Positions 37,031 through 47,877 of a stretch of DNA of 64,000 nt are shown in pieces; positions within the stretch are counted from its first letter, which is position 1, and every line of letters starts with the position of its first letter. Position numbers and translations under genes: made by a program. The notes beneath the pieces are model-generated. The model made no database searches, had not been told where the DNA came from, and worked only from the letters and a program-made list of their open reading frames with translations. Origin of the DNA: Melastoma dodecandrum (Eukaryota > Streptophyta > Magnoliopsida > Myrtales > Melastomataceae); NCBI GenBank assembly GCA_029817715.1, contig JARUPY010000248.1, forward strand, positions 806,001 through 870,000, written 5' to 3'.

Positions 37031-38147
37031 ATGGGAGTGAGCAACAACGTCACGGCGGTCCTGAACCTCATAGCCCTCCTCTGTTCGGTTCCCATAATCT
37101 CGTCCGGCGTATGGCTCTCCTCCAAGCCCGACAACGAGTGCGCCCACCACCTCCGCTGGCCGATCGTCATCCTAGGCACCCTCCTCCTCCTTGTCGCCCT
37201 CGCGGGGTTCGTCGGAGCATACTGGAACAGGCAAGGCTTGCTAGCTGTCTACCTCTTCGCCATGGCGCTCCTCATCGCCGCCCTCCTCTTCGTCACCGTC
37301 TTCGCCTTCGTTGTCACTAGGGACGAGGTAAGTTTCTCCTTCCCAGGAAGAGGGTACAGGGAGTACAGGCTCGATGGGTTCTCGTCCTGGCTGAGGGAAC
37401 ACGTCGTGGACCCTGAGGATTGGGTTAAGATCAGGGCATGCCTTGCTGACTCCGATGTATGTTCCAAGCTCGCGCTGGACTACTTCACCGCAGACCAGTT
37501 CTATACCGGCCATATTTCGCCTCTCCAGGTTAGAGATTTGATGATGCATGAACTGAACAAATTCTGGGTTTGAAGTGTATATCTTCTTTTGAGGATATAG
37601 TTTACTTTACTGATTTGGGTTCACAAAAGATTAGCATTCCCTCTTCCCTTCTTTTTTTTCTGACAAAGTTTGGTCCATCCTTTACAGCTCGACCCTGTTA
37701 ATGATTATTCTTCTTACCCACTTTTTGTTGTCTTGTTTAGTGTGATCAATAATCAACAGAACGTCAAACGATCGAGCTGCTAATTAGCTAGCTTCGAGTT
37801 TTGTAGATCACTCATTTGTAGTCAATCTTCTTGTTTCGAAATAGTCGGGATGCTGCAAGCCACCAACCGTCTGCGGCTACACTTACGTGAACCCGACCCT
37901 ATGGCTGAACCCAGCAAACCCATCGGCTGACCCGGACTGCTACCTATGGAGCAATGACCAGGGCCGGCTGTGCTATGAATGCAACTCCTGCAAGGCCGGA
38001 CTGCTGGGGAATCTCCGGGAGGAATGGAGGAAGGCCAACAGGATCGTGATCGCAGCTGTGGTCATCCTCATCATCGTTTACCTCGTCGCATGCAGCGCCT
38101 TTAGGAATGCACAGTCGGAGGAACTATTCCGCCATTCCAAAAGCTAA
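37031..38147 (+). CDS. TET: Tetraspanin (plant TET family)
   Basis: Two exons, 37031-37528 and 37845-38147, in phase 0, give 266 residues. Four hydrophobic helices lie at about 8-28, 44-64, 70-94 and 232-250. The large extracellular loop lies between helices 3 and 4 and carries the plant signature GCCKPP at about 168-173, just after the splice junction, plus further Cys (CGY, DCY, CYECNSC). Tetraspanins organise plasma-membrane microdomains and mark plant extracellular vesicles. The single intron directly before SGCCKPP is the conserved position of the family. The cytosolic C-tail is short (FRNAQSEELFRHSKS). It diverges from FANCE and converges with the deaminase gene. Intact. Confidence 0.93.
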
Positions 38148-38526
38148 AAAGGCGGAAGAAGAGAAAACAAACGAAAGTCGCTGTTACCATTTACTTTGCA
38201 TATCGCTTTTCTTCCATGGAGAACCGGATTCCTCATCCTATGAACTTTTGGATTGTTGAAAGAAATCGAATTTCATACATACTAATCTGAATGCCGATGT
38301 GATCGCACCGAATGATTATTCAGATTAGTCAGGTGAAATTGGGTCCATTTTAGGCCATCATGTCGAGGTCTATCCATGACCTTAATTTGGGTCCCCTGAA
38401 ACTGTAAGTCAGATCAAAGTAGGATTGACTGCCCTGCCAAAGGCGGGACGCAAGATTCGATCTTTGATGAGTTCCCCCCAAAAAGGAATCGGATCTCTCC
38501 ACAGAAACCCTAATCAAAATATAAGA
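38148..38526. other. Convergent 3' regions
   Basis: 3'UTRs of tetraspanin (+) and cytidine deaminase (-). No gene seen. Confidence 0.5.
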
Positions 38527-39525
38527 TCAGTAGTTTCTCTTCGATTGGATCCCTCCCCCGTTCTCCTCGCAATGTTGCTGTCCCAATTTCGTGCTACAAT
38601 GGATGACCCGGAACTCGCATTTCGGCAGGACCACCTTCGCGAATAGCTTCACTGTTTCCTCCTGACGGACGGCCACCCCTTCCTTCTCCACCAGGACTCC
38701 CCTGACGATCCCTTCATACCCGCCCCCGCCGCCTGCCACGTATGCCACTATTGCTGCCTGTATTGGGCTCATGCTCGGATTGAAGGCAGCTGACTCCGCA
38801 TAGCTCCCCTTGTAGAACCTCCCGTGGCGGTCTGCCAGTGCCACCCCTGATGGGCAGTTGCTGTAGGGAGAGTGTGAGGCATTCGCTGCCTCCAGCGCCG
38901 CCTGGACCAGCGGATAATCACCCGGATTAATGTTACCATTGCTGCGAGATGAATTGTCTGCCTGCTCAACCAAGAGAGACAGGCCATTGTCATGTGGCTC
39001 CAGAAGGAAAGGGACGTTCTTGGAGAGGAGGTCATGGGGGCCGAACTGATGGGGGAGATAGACCGGCAGGGGCTCGAAGTCCACGTCGGGGCCGTGACCT
39101 ACATTCCCTACCACATCAGCGGAGGAATCCAGATCCGGCTCAGGAGAAACGAGAAGTTGAACGTCAGACGAATGGCGGAGCTCCTGGAGGAACTGGCGGC
39201 AGTGGCCGCAAGGGGCAGCGGAGACCGCAAGGTGGGTGAGGTGAGGCTCGGAATGGAGTGACATATTCGTAAGGAGGAACTGCTCGGCGTGGACCGAGTG
39301 GTGCAGCGGGAGTCCCGGGAACTCGAGGTTCACGCCGACGAAGACACGACCCGAGGGCCCGAGCCCGACCGCACAGACATGGTACCTTGAGATAGGTGGA
39401 CGGGCAAGGGTTTTGGCCGAGGGGACGAGGGAGGGGAGCCAACGGGAGACGGTGAGGCCGGATCGAGCCGCGAGGGACTCGGCCTGGGCCTCGGGGATCA
39501 CAAAACTGGGTTCGGCAGAGTCCAT
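38527..39525 (-). CDS. CDA1: Cytidine deaminase
   Basis: Intronless frame of 332 residues, ATG at 39525. It is a homotetramer/dimer-type cytidine deaminase, hydrolysing (deoxy)cytidine to (deoxy)uridine for pyrimidine salvage. The zinc site is complete: HAE at residues 79-81 (His ligand and catalytic Glu) and PCGHC at 105-109 (two Cys ligands). The duplicated second half, including SPYSNCPSG and AFNPSMSPIQAA, gives the long double-domain architecture shared with plant CDA1 and E. coli Cdd. The extreme C-terminus (KLGQQHCEENGGGIQSK) is longer than I recall for homologues. A TATA-like CTATAAATA on the minus strand at 39614-39622 lies about 90 bases before the ATG. No organelle presequence is obvious. 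Confidence 0.95.
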   Translation of the reverse strand: MDSAEPSFVIPEAQAESLAARSGLTVSRWLPSLVPSAKTLARPPISRYHVCAVGLGPSGRVFVGVNLEFPGLPLHHSVHAEQFLLTNMSLHSEPHLTHLAVSAAPCGHCRQFLQELRHSSDVQLLVSPEPDLDSSADVVGNVGHGPDVDFEPLPVYLPHQFGPHDLLSKNVPFLLEPHDNGLSLLVEQADNSSRSNGNINPGDYPLVQAALEAANASHSPYSNCPSGVALADRHGRFYKGSYAESAAFNPSMSPIQAAIVAYVAGGGGGYEGIVRGVLVEKEGVAVRQEETVKLFAKVVLPKCEFRVIHCSTKLGQQHCEENGGGIQSKRNY

Positions 39526-39613
39526 TTTCTGCCTCCGATTGGGGCGGGATTGAATCTCGGTCGAGGATTTGGAGGTGGGAGTGGGGGGGAATGGATAGAT
39601 CGATTTTTAAGCA

Positions 39614-39622
39614 TATTTATAG
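39614..39622 (-). promoter_or_regulatory. Candidate TATA box of cytidine deaminase
   Basis: The minus strand reads CTATAAATA about 90 bases upstream of the ATG. Confidence 0.55.
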
Positions 39623-40294
39623 GGGTCGAGGTTGGGACGTTGTTTTCGGTGTCGTTTGTTTGGTCGGAAACTGGAAAAAAAGAAAGAACCCTCCGTTAAG
39701 TCGAGAAGAGCCCGGCGCTTCTACCAACTTTCCCTTTTTGGTCTGAACCCCCGTGATATTCTGATGCTTGACCTCTTTAGCAGTACCGAATTCAGAGAAA
39801 AAGGCACCCAGTTCCTTCAATTGGCTTGTTCATGCATTTTGATGCTTCGATTTGAACGACAGGTGATTATTCTCCTCATTGGTCAATGGAGACGTCATTC
39901 TGTATGTGCAAATCATGTTAGAAAATGTCGAACGGAACTCTTCCATGTTTTACCTATAAATTGTCGTCTAGTGAACTGGTATGACCTCTCTTGGACGATG
40001 TTTAAGAGGAACAACGTGATTTACAGGACATTCTCGGGAATGGGTGGACATAGCCCCTTTACTCTCTCTCACAATGGACTGTTTGGTGGGGTTTGGAGCC
40101 GGGGTATAAACTAAAGGAACAAGAGAACAGCAGCTAGTTGAAGTTTCTGACCCGATTCCACGGGAAGGAGGCACGAGAAATCACTCCCCGTAGCATGGCC
40201 GTCCTCTAGCTGTACTTTAAAGAACTAGCAGAATCCGAATATGCCAGGTGATTTCGAGTTGCTTGGCCTTCTTGTATCTCAGAAAAGAGTCTGC
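39623..40294. other. Intergenic, no gene seen
   Basis: Lies between the deaminase promoter and the 3' end of thioredoxin-like 2. A 160-codon plus-strand frame (39632-40114) has no family similarity. Confidence 0.5.
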
Positions 40295-42190
40295 TCATGA
40301 AGGGACGGACTCGAGGTTGAGATCACCGACACCCTTTGGCGGGCCGATGCTGCAACGGGCTGTGTTGTGCGTCTGGATGGCATCCTTGATCTTCTGAAAC
40401 TGAGGTGAGGTTTCACACAGATGAACAGGATATGAGAACAGGCCATCTAGTTAGGGCTTTAGCAGACAGACATGCCAAAACAGAAAACACGAGAACCTAG
40501 GAAGATGAAACACGAAAGCTGTGATGTACATCGCCACTGATCCTGTTATTTACCCATAAATATCACTCAACAAAATGCGGAACCAGCTCTTTTACGAAAA
40601 GCATACCTTTGCAAGAGAACACGAAAAAGATTCCAGCTGTCCATCAGCTCCCCGGTAGAAATGGAAATAGGGAAGTACCTTCACGTTTAAACTTTTACAC
40701 ATTGGCTTATTCTCATCAAAGTTCACTTTCAGAAACAGAATTTCTGGATGCTCCGCCGCGGTCCTGCAGAGCTAATGAAATAAAAAGGTTATATCAGCAG
40801 CATATAGGAAAAGAACAATAGTAAGCATACAATAGAGTATATATGCTTTAGGCACGATAGGAACCTCTCAAAATGGCAGAAGAATGTGGAAACGGCAAAA
40901 AGACGGCTGATACAAACTCAAGCCTCATAATTGAAGAGCCATGCAGATCACAGTTATACGAAAGTTCGTCAAACTCTAACACAGTGATGTGGCAATAGAT
41001 AAGTCCAAAGCAAAACAAGTGTCGCCACCAAGTATCTCTTCCAGTAAAGCTGCTATTATTCCATTCACCCGGCAGTCAATCGTGAACAACATGAATGCTA
41101 CAGATATCGGGTTGCAGAGATCAGTCACATTTATAGCAAGTTTGAAGTTCCCCAGACACATTACACAGACCTTGTCGCACATAATAAATCAATAACATTG
41201 TCATCCCAAAACTCCAGTCAACCTATGAACGGACAATAGGACAGGAGATATTCTGGACATCTCCGCAAGCAAAATTACATTCATCCCTCCCCCCCAAGTC
41301 AAGCCAATGGAAATAATGAAATATATAAAGATAGTTGTTCAAATGTCACATATTGATGTCCAAGCCATTAACCTTTTTGGCTGTCACAGCAAGGTATCTC
41401 TTGAAGCCATACAAAGAGACGAGATTTGCAGCAAAACAAGCACTCGAATAATTACCTTTGGGAAGAGGGCTTTGCAGGACGCACACCATGAACCATAAAA
41501 CTCTACAATGACTAATTTATCCCCCGCTTGACTCAAAGCGCTGAGAAATTCCTGCGTGGAATGAATGTCAATCATATTTGGTCCGGCATTCCTTTCCCAC
41601 CACTTCGGTTGATCCTGGTCAGTCTCTGCGACAGCGGCCAGTGCCTAACACAAAGCAACCAGAACCATTCTTAAATTCATTCAGTCGACAAGCTGCATTG
41701 CCGTCCTCATACTCAAGTATCAGAATAATTAAACCATGTTCCTGACTATTACAAAGACAGACCGAAACCTTGAGAATGACTCGCGCTTCACTTTCTACAG
41801 GTACAATCAAAGTTTAGCGAGTACTCATTTTGTCACCCCAATAATCAACAAAACGAAAACAAAAGCAAGAACCAAAAAGTCAGAGAACTTAGCTTAGGTC
41901 TAACAAGTTAATCAATCAGCTATTGTGCAGAAGCCAAACACACGGGAAATAGTTACAAAAGAAGCAAACTAGAACCCAAACTCCATTACTTTGAAGGACG
42001 CGGGTTGCCGTGTGGACCTATTCGTTATCCCCAGAAGGCAAATCCTCCCAACCCTCTTGGACGGACGGGAAACCGGCCGGGCAGGACAACAGAGCGACGT
42101 CGACGCAGCCGGCGCGAGCAACGAAGAAGGAGAAGAGGGGAAGAAGCCCAGGGAGAAATGCCGCGAGAACCCAACAACATCCGCCGCCAT
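40295..42190 (-). CDS. ACHT2: Thioredoxin-like 2, chloroplastic (ACHT1/2 type)
   Basis: Four exons, 42190-41990, 41644-41456, 40771-40607 and 40399-40295, give 219 residues. Exon 1 is a Ser/Arg/Pro-rich transit peptide ([17 protein letters not shown]...). The thioredoxin fold follows: [15 protein letters not shown], redox site WCASC at 120-124, [11 protein letters not shown] and the cis-Pro in [11 protein letters not shown] (about 164). The tail [17 protein letters not shown] is typical of thioredoxin-like 2. These atypical, Cys-His-rich thioredoxins sit at thylakoids and oxidise targets such as 2-Cys peroxiredoxin-linked enzymes in response to light (known for Arabidopsis ACHTs). The ATG at 42190 is the first true ATG of the frame. 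The gene diverges from EER5. Intact. Assignment to ACHT2 versus ACHT1 is not resolved by sequence here. Confidence 0.92.
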
Positions 42191-42787
42191 CAATGCCCAC
42201 CACCAGAATATTCAGACTACTTTTTTAAGTAAAACGAAGAACCAAATCGATTCGGGCACCACAAAACTGGGGCGAGTTGGGCTGGGTTGTCCGAAAGTGG
42301 CGTGGTGTTTCGGGGGAATCTTCGTCGCTCTCTCGATTTTCTTGCTCAAATAAAGTAGGAATCTTTCGTGCTGAAAATAGTGTAAATGCGAAGCAAACTT
42401 GGTATGCAAGATCTGGGAAAGGACAAGGAGGGATGAAGTAAGTGGTCGGGAATTATCCACCACGAACCAGATTTTCTTGGCTGGGAAAATTCGACCCCAA
42501 AAAATGAAGGAAAAGGGAAGGGGAAAAAGAAGAAGAGGGATTGGATTGGATTGGCGTGTTCTTACATGGCCTAGAGAATTGAGATTATCCCAAGGCCCTG
42601 TTCAGGTTGGGAGGGCGTCAACCTCGGACCCATCAATCGAGGAGTCAGTCGTCCGAGCCGCATCACCTCGGCCCGGCCCAGCTGCTGAAACCCGGCATTC
42701 TCGTCGCCGGAGCGCCGACCGGAGTTTTGCTAGCATTAGTCTCTTCGAACCCTGACTTCCGATTCCCGTTTGGGACCACGGGCGGCG
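42191..42787. promoter_or_regulatory. Divergent promoter region thioredoxin-like 2 / EER5
   Basis: A 597-base interval between two start codons on opposite strands holds both promoters. The part before 42788 is GC-rich leader. No distinct core element was identified. Confidence 0.45.
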
Positions 42788-45700
42788 ATGGCGGCGTACC
42801 TGAGCATGGGTGAAGCTCACCGGAGGATCAACGACTACCTCAACCGCTTCGCCGACTCCGTCATGTCGCAAGACGTTGGTTCCCTCAAGAGCCTCCTGAC
42901 CCTAACCGCAGACTCGCCTTTTCTCCTCGCCGTCGCCGACTCGATAAGCCTCATCCAGGACGGGAACAGGCTGATCAAGCAGTCTGAGAAGTACTCCCAG
43001 TTCGCGGAGATCCTAGTGCCGCTCTTGCGGGCTATCCAGTGTTACAGGGTGAATAACTTGGCAGATGCCTATCACGCATTCGAGAAAGCAGCCAAGTTCG
43101 TTTTGATCCCCTCTGAGGATTTGTTTCGTATGGTTGCATTTCCAGTTATGGATGAGAGCGAATGATTGAGTGTATTGTGGATGTAGTGCTTTTGTGCAGG
43201 AGTTTAGGAACTGGGATTCGGCCTGGGCGTTGGATGCCATATATGTTGTGGCTTACGAGATTAGAGTTCTTGCTGAGCGGGTATGTGATTTATCCATGCT
43301 TAATGGTGAATGAGTCATGCTTGTTTTTCTCACAACTACTTGTTTCGGCTGGTCAGTTTGGAGAGATGAGTCGCCGAGTGAAAGCAATTGCGTTACAGTT
43401 AGTTGAGCAAATCATGCTGTATATAGGGTGCACTATATTGTCAACTATAGTGAATATACAGCCCTTATAAGTCTTGATAAGTGCATGAAACAAGAAGTAT
43501 GCCAGAGCAGTAGGCTTGCAACGCTATTTTTTTGTGTGATTTGTGTTAATTATCATTTTTGGGGATCGGTATAGGCTGATACAAAATTGTCATCTGAGGG
43601 GAAGTCACCAGAGAAATTGAAGGCTGCCGGTTCCTTTCTCATGAAAGTTTTTGGCGTCCTTGCTGTACGTGGTTCTGTCTCTTAACAGATTTCTAAAGCT
43701 ATAAATTCTGATCTACTTCTTCCTTTTTATAGTTAATATGTTAATCATCTATCGATGTTATTTTATTGAAGGGAAAAGGTCCAAAACGTGTAGGCGCATT
43801 GTATGTGACATGCCAACTGTTCAAGATCTATTTCAAGGTAGTGTTCTTTTTATAGCTCGTCTTAAGAATGCGCTGATGTCAATGGATTCTTCTGTTTGAA
43901 TTGAGTGTCCAGAGCTTTGGTCAGCTGTGAAGATTGGTTTTTCAATTTGTTTCACATTGTTTGTTTGTGTTTCATTCAATCACGAAATTCATCAATTACT
44001 TTGCCAATATGTCTCACTTTATCTTCGGTCACAGCTTGGTACCGTTCACCTTTGTCGTAGTGTGATACGAAGCATTGAGACAGCACGGATATTTGATTTT
44101 GAAGAATTTCCAAATAGAGACAAGGTGACATCTTTCTTAAACCCGTTTGGCATATCACTAGACTGTCATATTATACTTAAATTCCACTCTGATTGATTTG
44201 TTCGACTGCTTCTTGAAAACTGGCAGGTGACTTATATGTACTATACCGGCCGTTTGGAAGTTTTCAATGAGAATTTTCCTGCAGTAAGTAATCAGCCTCT
44301 TGGTCTTTAATCCCTGGTTGGGTTTTTTCATTTTATGCTCATGAAATCTGGTGATTTGGTGCGACAATCATTCATGTCCTCATCTGAAATTTGGACTGGG
44401 AGTTCATTTTAATTATGGTTCTATTATGCAAAGGTGTAGTCCTGGAGATAGTGCTCTTAACCATGGTTTTAGTCTGTTGTGAGGTCGGGTGTATTGTTCT
44501 GCTACACATGCTATTGACCGGTTATCTTGTCTTGACATTATTTGGTTTGCATGGACTGTTGCGTCTCTCTTTGTAGCATGAAAGATCTTCTATCGCAGTT
44601 ATACTGATTTTGAGTTATAAATCCCTTCTTGTATTCTGTCAGGCAGACCACAAATTGTCTTATGCCTTGAAGCATTGCAACCTTCGTAAGGAAGCAAATA
44701 TAAGGTTTGGTTCAGGTGTACTGGCTGAAGTTATTGCGCCTTCTCCTTTTGTTGACTTCTAGATTTTGGGACTGGGATACGAAGCAATTTCTGATCGTGG
44801 GTATTTTGTTCGTTTTTAGTAACTACAGTTAAACATTCTTATTGTGCAATCGGCGTTGGCTTATAGCATCACCGCTTTCCAAACATTTTCCAACTTTCAA
44901 CAAACTGTTTCCTGGTGCATAATAACTATTTTGGGTTAAATTCGCATGAGTGCCATAAGCAAAGAAAGGCGAGTGCCGACACACGCAAGCAAACACAAAA
45001 GATAAAAGATCTTCCGTGTTTATATATGTATATATATCTTCTTTTAGTCTCTCGTCTTCAGTAAAACATATTTTCACGGTGTATCCATCTCATACCTCTT
45101 CTTTCAATCTGAACAGGATGATTCTGAAATACCTAATACCAGTAAAGCTTTCTCTAGGAATTTTGCCTAGAGATTGGCTCTTGGAGAAGTATAACTTGGT
45201 TGAGGTATTGACTTATACTCATGCCTCTTCCATTTCTTCTAATTAATTCATGTACGTATCTGTATATAGCAAAACTTGGGAAGGTACCATAGCACATTAA
45301 ATAATAAGAGGGATCCTGATTATTCATTTTAGGGGCAATCGATTTGCCTGACTTTTGTATTTTCGTAGTTTGCTTTCAGGCTGCGTGTGATCCTGCGCTC
45401 GATTTCTCTAAATGACACAAGCATATTTTTTCCAGTACAGTAAGGTTATCCAAGCTCTTCAAAGGGGCGACCTTCGACTTCTGAGAAATGCCCTGGAGGA
45501 AAATGAAGACAGGTGTGAATCGCTGGTCAATTATGAACAGTTTCTGCGGCCAGCAGTGATTTACTTTCTTATTAAATGTAGAGCCTCATCCTTTCATCTT
45601 TCTGCTGTCAGGTTCCTCAGGTCCGGTGTATACCTTGTCCTAGAGAAGCTAGAGCTACAAGTTTATCAAAGATTGTTGAAGAAAATGTAAGGCTTTCATC

Positions 45701-46122
45701 ACGCCACGTTGTGTTAACAGTAGTCCGGGCATTAGCAATATAATCACGCCAATTGTTTTGTCTGCCCGTCCATTGGAGCAGCTACGCTATCCAAAAGCTG
45801 AAAGAACCCGGGAAGGCCCACCAGTTGAAGCTGGAAGTTATCATCAAAGCTCTAAAGTGGCTCGAGATTGATATGGATCTCGATGAGGTACTCTCTGACA
45901 CAAGCTTCGCCGAAACTATCTGCTGGGTTGTCCCTCTTGCTTGATTGGCTCGGACCAACTCCACAGCCTTCTGTTGATACGTGTTTGCAGGTGGAGTGCA
46001 TAGTGGCCATCTTGATACACAGGAACCTCGTGAAGGGATACTTTGCTCACAAGAGCAAGGTCGTGGTTCTGAGCAAGCAAGATCCCTTCCCGAAGCTCAC
46101 CGGAAAGCCCATGGGTTCGTAG
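42788..46122 (+). CDS. EER5: EER5 / THP1 (PCID2 homologue), TREX-2 mRNA export subunit
   Basis: Twelve exons: 42788-43095, 43187-43280, 43575-43664, 43772-43837, 44035-44124, 44227-44283, 44643-44704, 45117-45204, 45436-45512, 45612-45686, 45782-45887 and 45991-46122, all in phase, give 414 residues. The protein is a PCI-domain (PINT) scaffold of helical repeats plus a winged helix (from about residue 220), orthologous to yeast Thp1 and human PCID2, acting in the nuclear-pore TREX-2 complex with SAC3 and DSS1. Visible blocks: MKVFGVLAGKGPKRVGALYV, TCQLFKIYFKLGTVHLCRSV, RDWLLEKYNLVEYSKVIQAL and VVLSKQDPFPKLTGKP. In Arabidopsis, loss of EER5 enhances ethylene response. The first junction uses donor AA|GTTCGT and acceptor TAG|TGCTTTTG, restoring NAFVQEFRNW, more conserved than the read-through frame. 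Intact. Confidence 0.94.
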
Positions 46123-46323
46123 CAAAAGTAAAGCCCCGTGTTGCTTGTTGGGTGAAATATTCTGGCGGAAAGCAGGAAGACTGGATAACATGTAGGCCAT
46201 ACATTGTCCTAATTGCTGCACGGCTGGAGTACCTTAACATGGGACTTGAAAGGGGGTGTTCTTTTCCATGCCATATTACTTAGATACCAGAAAAAAGGGT
46301 TGATTGTGGAATAAGTTGTAGAT

Positions 46324-46395
46324 TCCGTTGCCGGGACTTGAACCCGGGTCTTTCGGGTGAGAGCCGAATATCCTGACCAACTAGACTACAACGGA
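46324..46395 (-). tRNA. tRNA-Glu (CTC)
   Basis: 72 bases on the minus strand. The acceptor arms TCCGTTG and CAACGGA pair perfectly, the D arm contains TAGTCTAGTTGG, the anticodon loop reads CTCTCAC with anticodon CTC, and the T arm is CCCGGGTTCAAGTCCCGG (B box GGTTCAAGTCC). No intron, and CCA is not encoded, as expected for a nuclear gene. It lies 200 bases after EER5. Confidence 0.95.
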
Positions 46396-46539
46396 TTTGT
46401 GGCACTTCTATATTTTATTTTAATTCAGATAAAGAGGTTTATCGACCTTTGTATCCATGCTCATTATTGCCTAAATTTAAATCCCCTTATTTCATGCAGA
46501 TTTTCATAAAACATGACGAACACGGGGGGCTTGTCTTCC

Positions 46540-47449
46540 TTAGCTCGAACCAGCCAGCAGCGATTGGGCCTGAGTCTCGTACGGGCATCCGTTCACCTTG
46601 GAATCGTCTGCCGACCATATGAATATCCTGTTCAACTTCCCCTGGCTTTGGAGGTCGCTGCACGCCGTGAAGAACCCATCTGCTGGGCTCAGCCCTCCCG
46701 CCCCCAATGCCGTGCTCATGCTCACCAGCACCTTCCCACTGCCGTAGTTGCTCTCCTGTGTGTTGTAGTAGTCCAGGAACTGGGATACAGTCGTCGAGCT
46801 GTCGTACGCATAGAATTAGAAGTTGACGTAGTCGATGATGGACGCATAGTTAGCCCAAAGGGCCTGGTAGTGGCTCTGGACGTCGCTGTTGTCGAATGGG
46901 GCGATGGACGCGAAGGCTATGACCCCGTTGTTCTTGCGGGCAGTTATGACCTGGCCGATGCACGAGGAGAACGTGGCGGCATCTCTAGAGGCGGCGAAGT
47001 TCTCGTAGTCGATGTCGATCCCGTCGAGGTGGTACTGCTGGATGATTGTCGTGAGGGAAGAGACCGCATTAGCGACCCATGTGTCGACGGAGGTCGGGGT
47101 GGAGTTCACCGGTTCGTTACTCACGGTGGCGCCGCTCAGGCTGAGGGAGACCTTGACGTTAGGGTACTGGGACTTGATCGCGGAGACGTCAGAAGGGCTG
47201 AGGTTGGTGGAATCCCAGAATATGTTGAAGTTGCCGTTGGTTAGGGGTAGGCGGGGAGGTGGAGGAGTCGTAGTAAACGGTGAACTCGAGGATGAAGTGG
47301 AAGGGGATGTTGGCGTTGACAGGGAAGTCGGAGAACTTGACGCCGTTGAACTGGGCACCGATGTACTCGGCGAACAGGGGAGCGGACGAAGCCCGGGACA
47401 GGAAAAGGACCAGTTGGAGGATGAGGAGGAAGATGTTAGAAGGTCTCAT
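46540..47449 (-). pseudogene. GH18 chitinase 2-like pseudogene
   Basis: An intronless plant family-18 chitinase frame from ATG 47449 to TAA 46540-46542, about 300 residues if undamaged. It begins with a signal peptide ([20 protein letters not shown]) and carries the catalytic motif LDGIDIDYE, with the acid/base Glu intact, then [13 protein letters not shown] and a C-terminal barrel half ([15 protein letters not shown]). Two lesions: one surplus base at about 47242-47247, so [11 protein letters not shown] lies in a different frame from the signal peptide part, and a TAA at 46816-46818 within DYVNF_FYAYD where the family has Gln (CAA to TAA). Everything else aligns, so inactivation looks recent. 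Intact homologues are secreted chitinases or lectin-like proteins. A sequencing error could explain one lesion but hardly both. Confidence 0.87.
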
Positions 47450-47515
47450 GATGTTTTTTTCTTTTTTCTTCCCTGGATGACGAACCGATGAGATCAAACT
47501 ACCGAGTTTATAATT

Positions 47516-47524
47516 TATTTATAC
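47516..47524 (-). promoter_or_regulatory. Candidate TATA box of the chitinase pseudogene
   Basis: The minus strand reads TATAAATAA about 67 bases upstream of the ATG at 47449. Confidence 0.4.
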
Positions 47525-47877
47525 GAACACTTTCTTTTTCCCGTTTTATACAAAATAAAAGCACGACTTCACATTTCTAATCTATCTTATTTTTTTTTTT
47601 AACAAGATAATTTCTGAGTCGGCGGGTGGGTGTCTTGTGCATATCTTACATGACTCGTTCAACCAAAAAAATTTTTTGTGGTCCGGCCAGAAGTCACGCT
47701 CTCGGTCCTTCAAAGATTGGTGATGAAGATGAGTTTAAAAGGAAGCCGGAGTTTGGTTATTTTTGTTTCATATAAAATTAAATTACTATCGACGGAGAAG
47801 ACGATTGATATGATATCCGGGATTTGTATTTATTCGCTGGGGGGAGACAGCAGAATCTCTCCATCTACGATTTCTTG
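47525..47877. other. Intergenic, no gene seen
   Basis: AT-rich spacer between the chitinase pseudogene promoter and the 3' end of polyamine oxidase. Confidence 0.5.

Noticed and set aside
39632..40114. 160-codon plus-strand frame
   Set aside because: No family match; composition is like the surrounding intergenic DNA.
42010..42353. Overlapping plus-strand frames of 72-120 codons
   Set aside because: Antisense to the transit-peptide exon of thioredoxin-like 2.
46513..47244. 243-codon plus-strand open frame
   Set aside because: Exactly antisense to the GH18 chitinase pseudogene; its valine- and arginine-rich composition is the shadow of GC-rich coding DNA.
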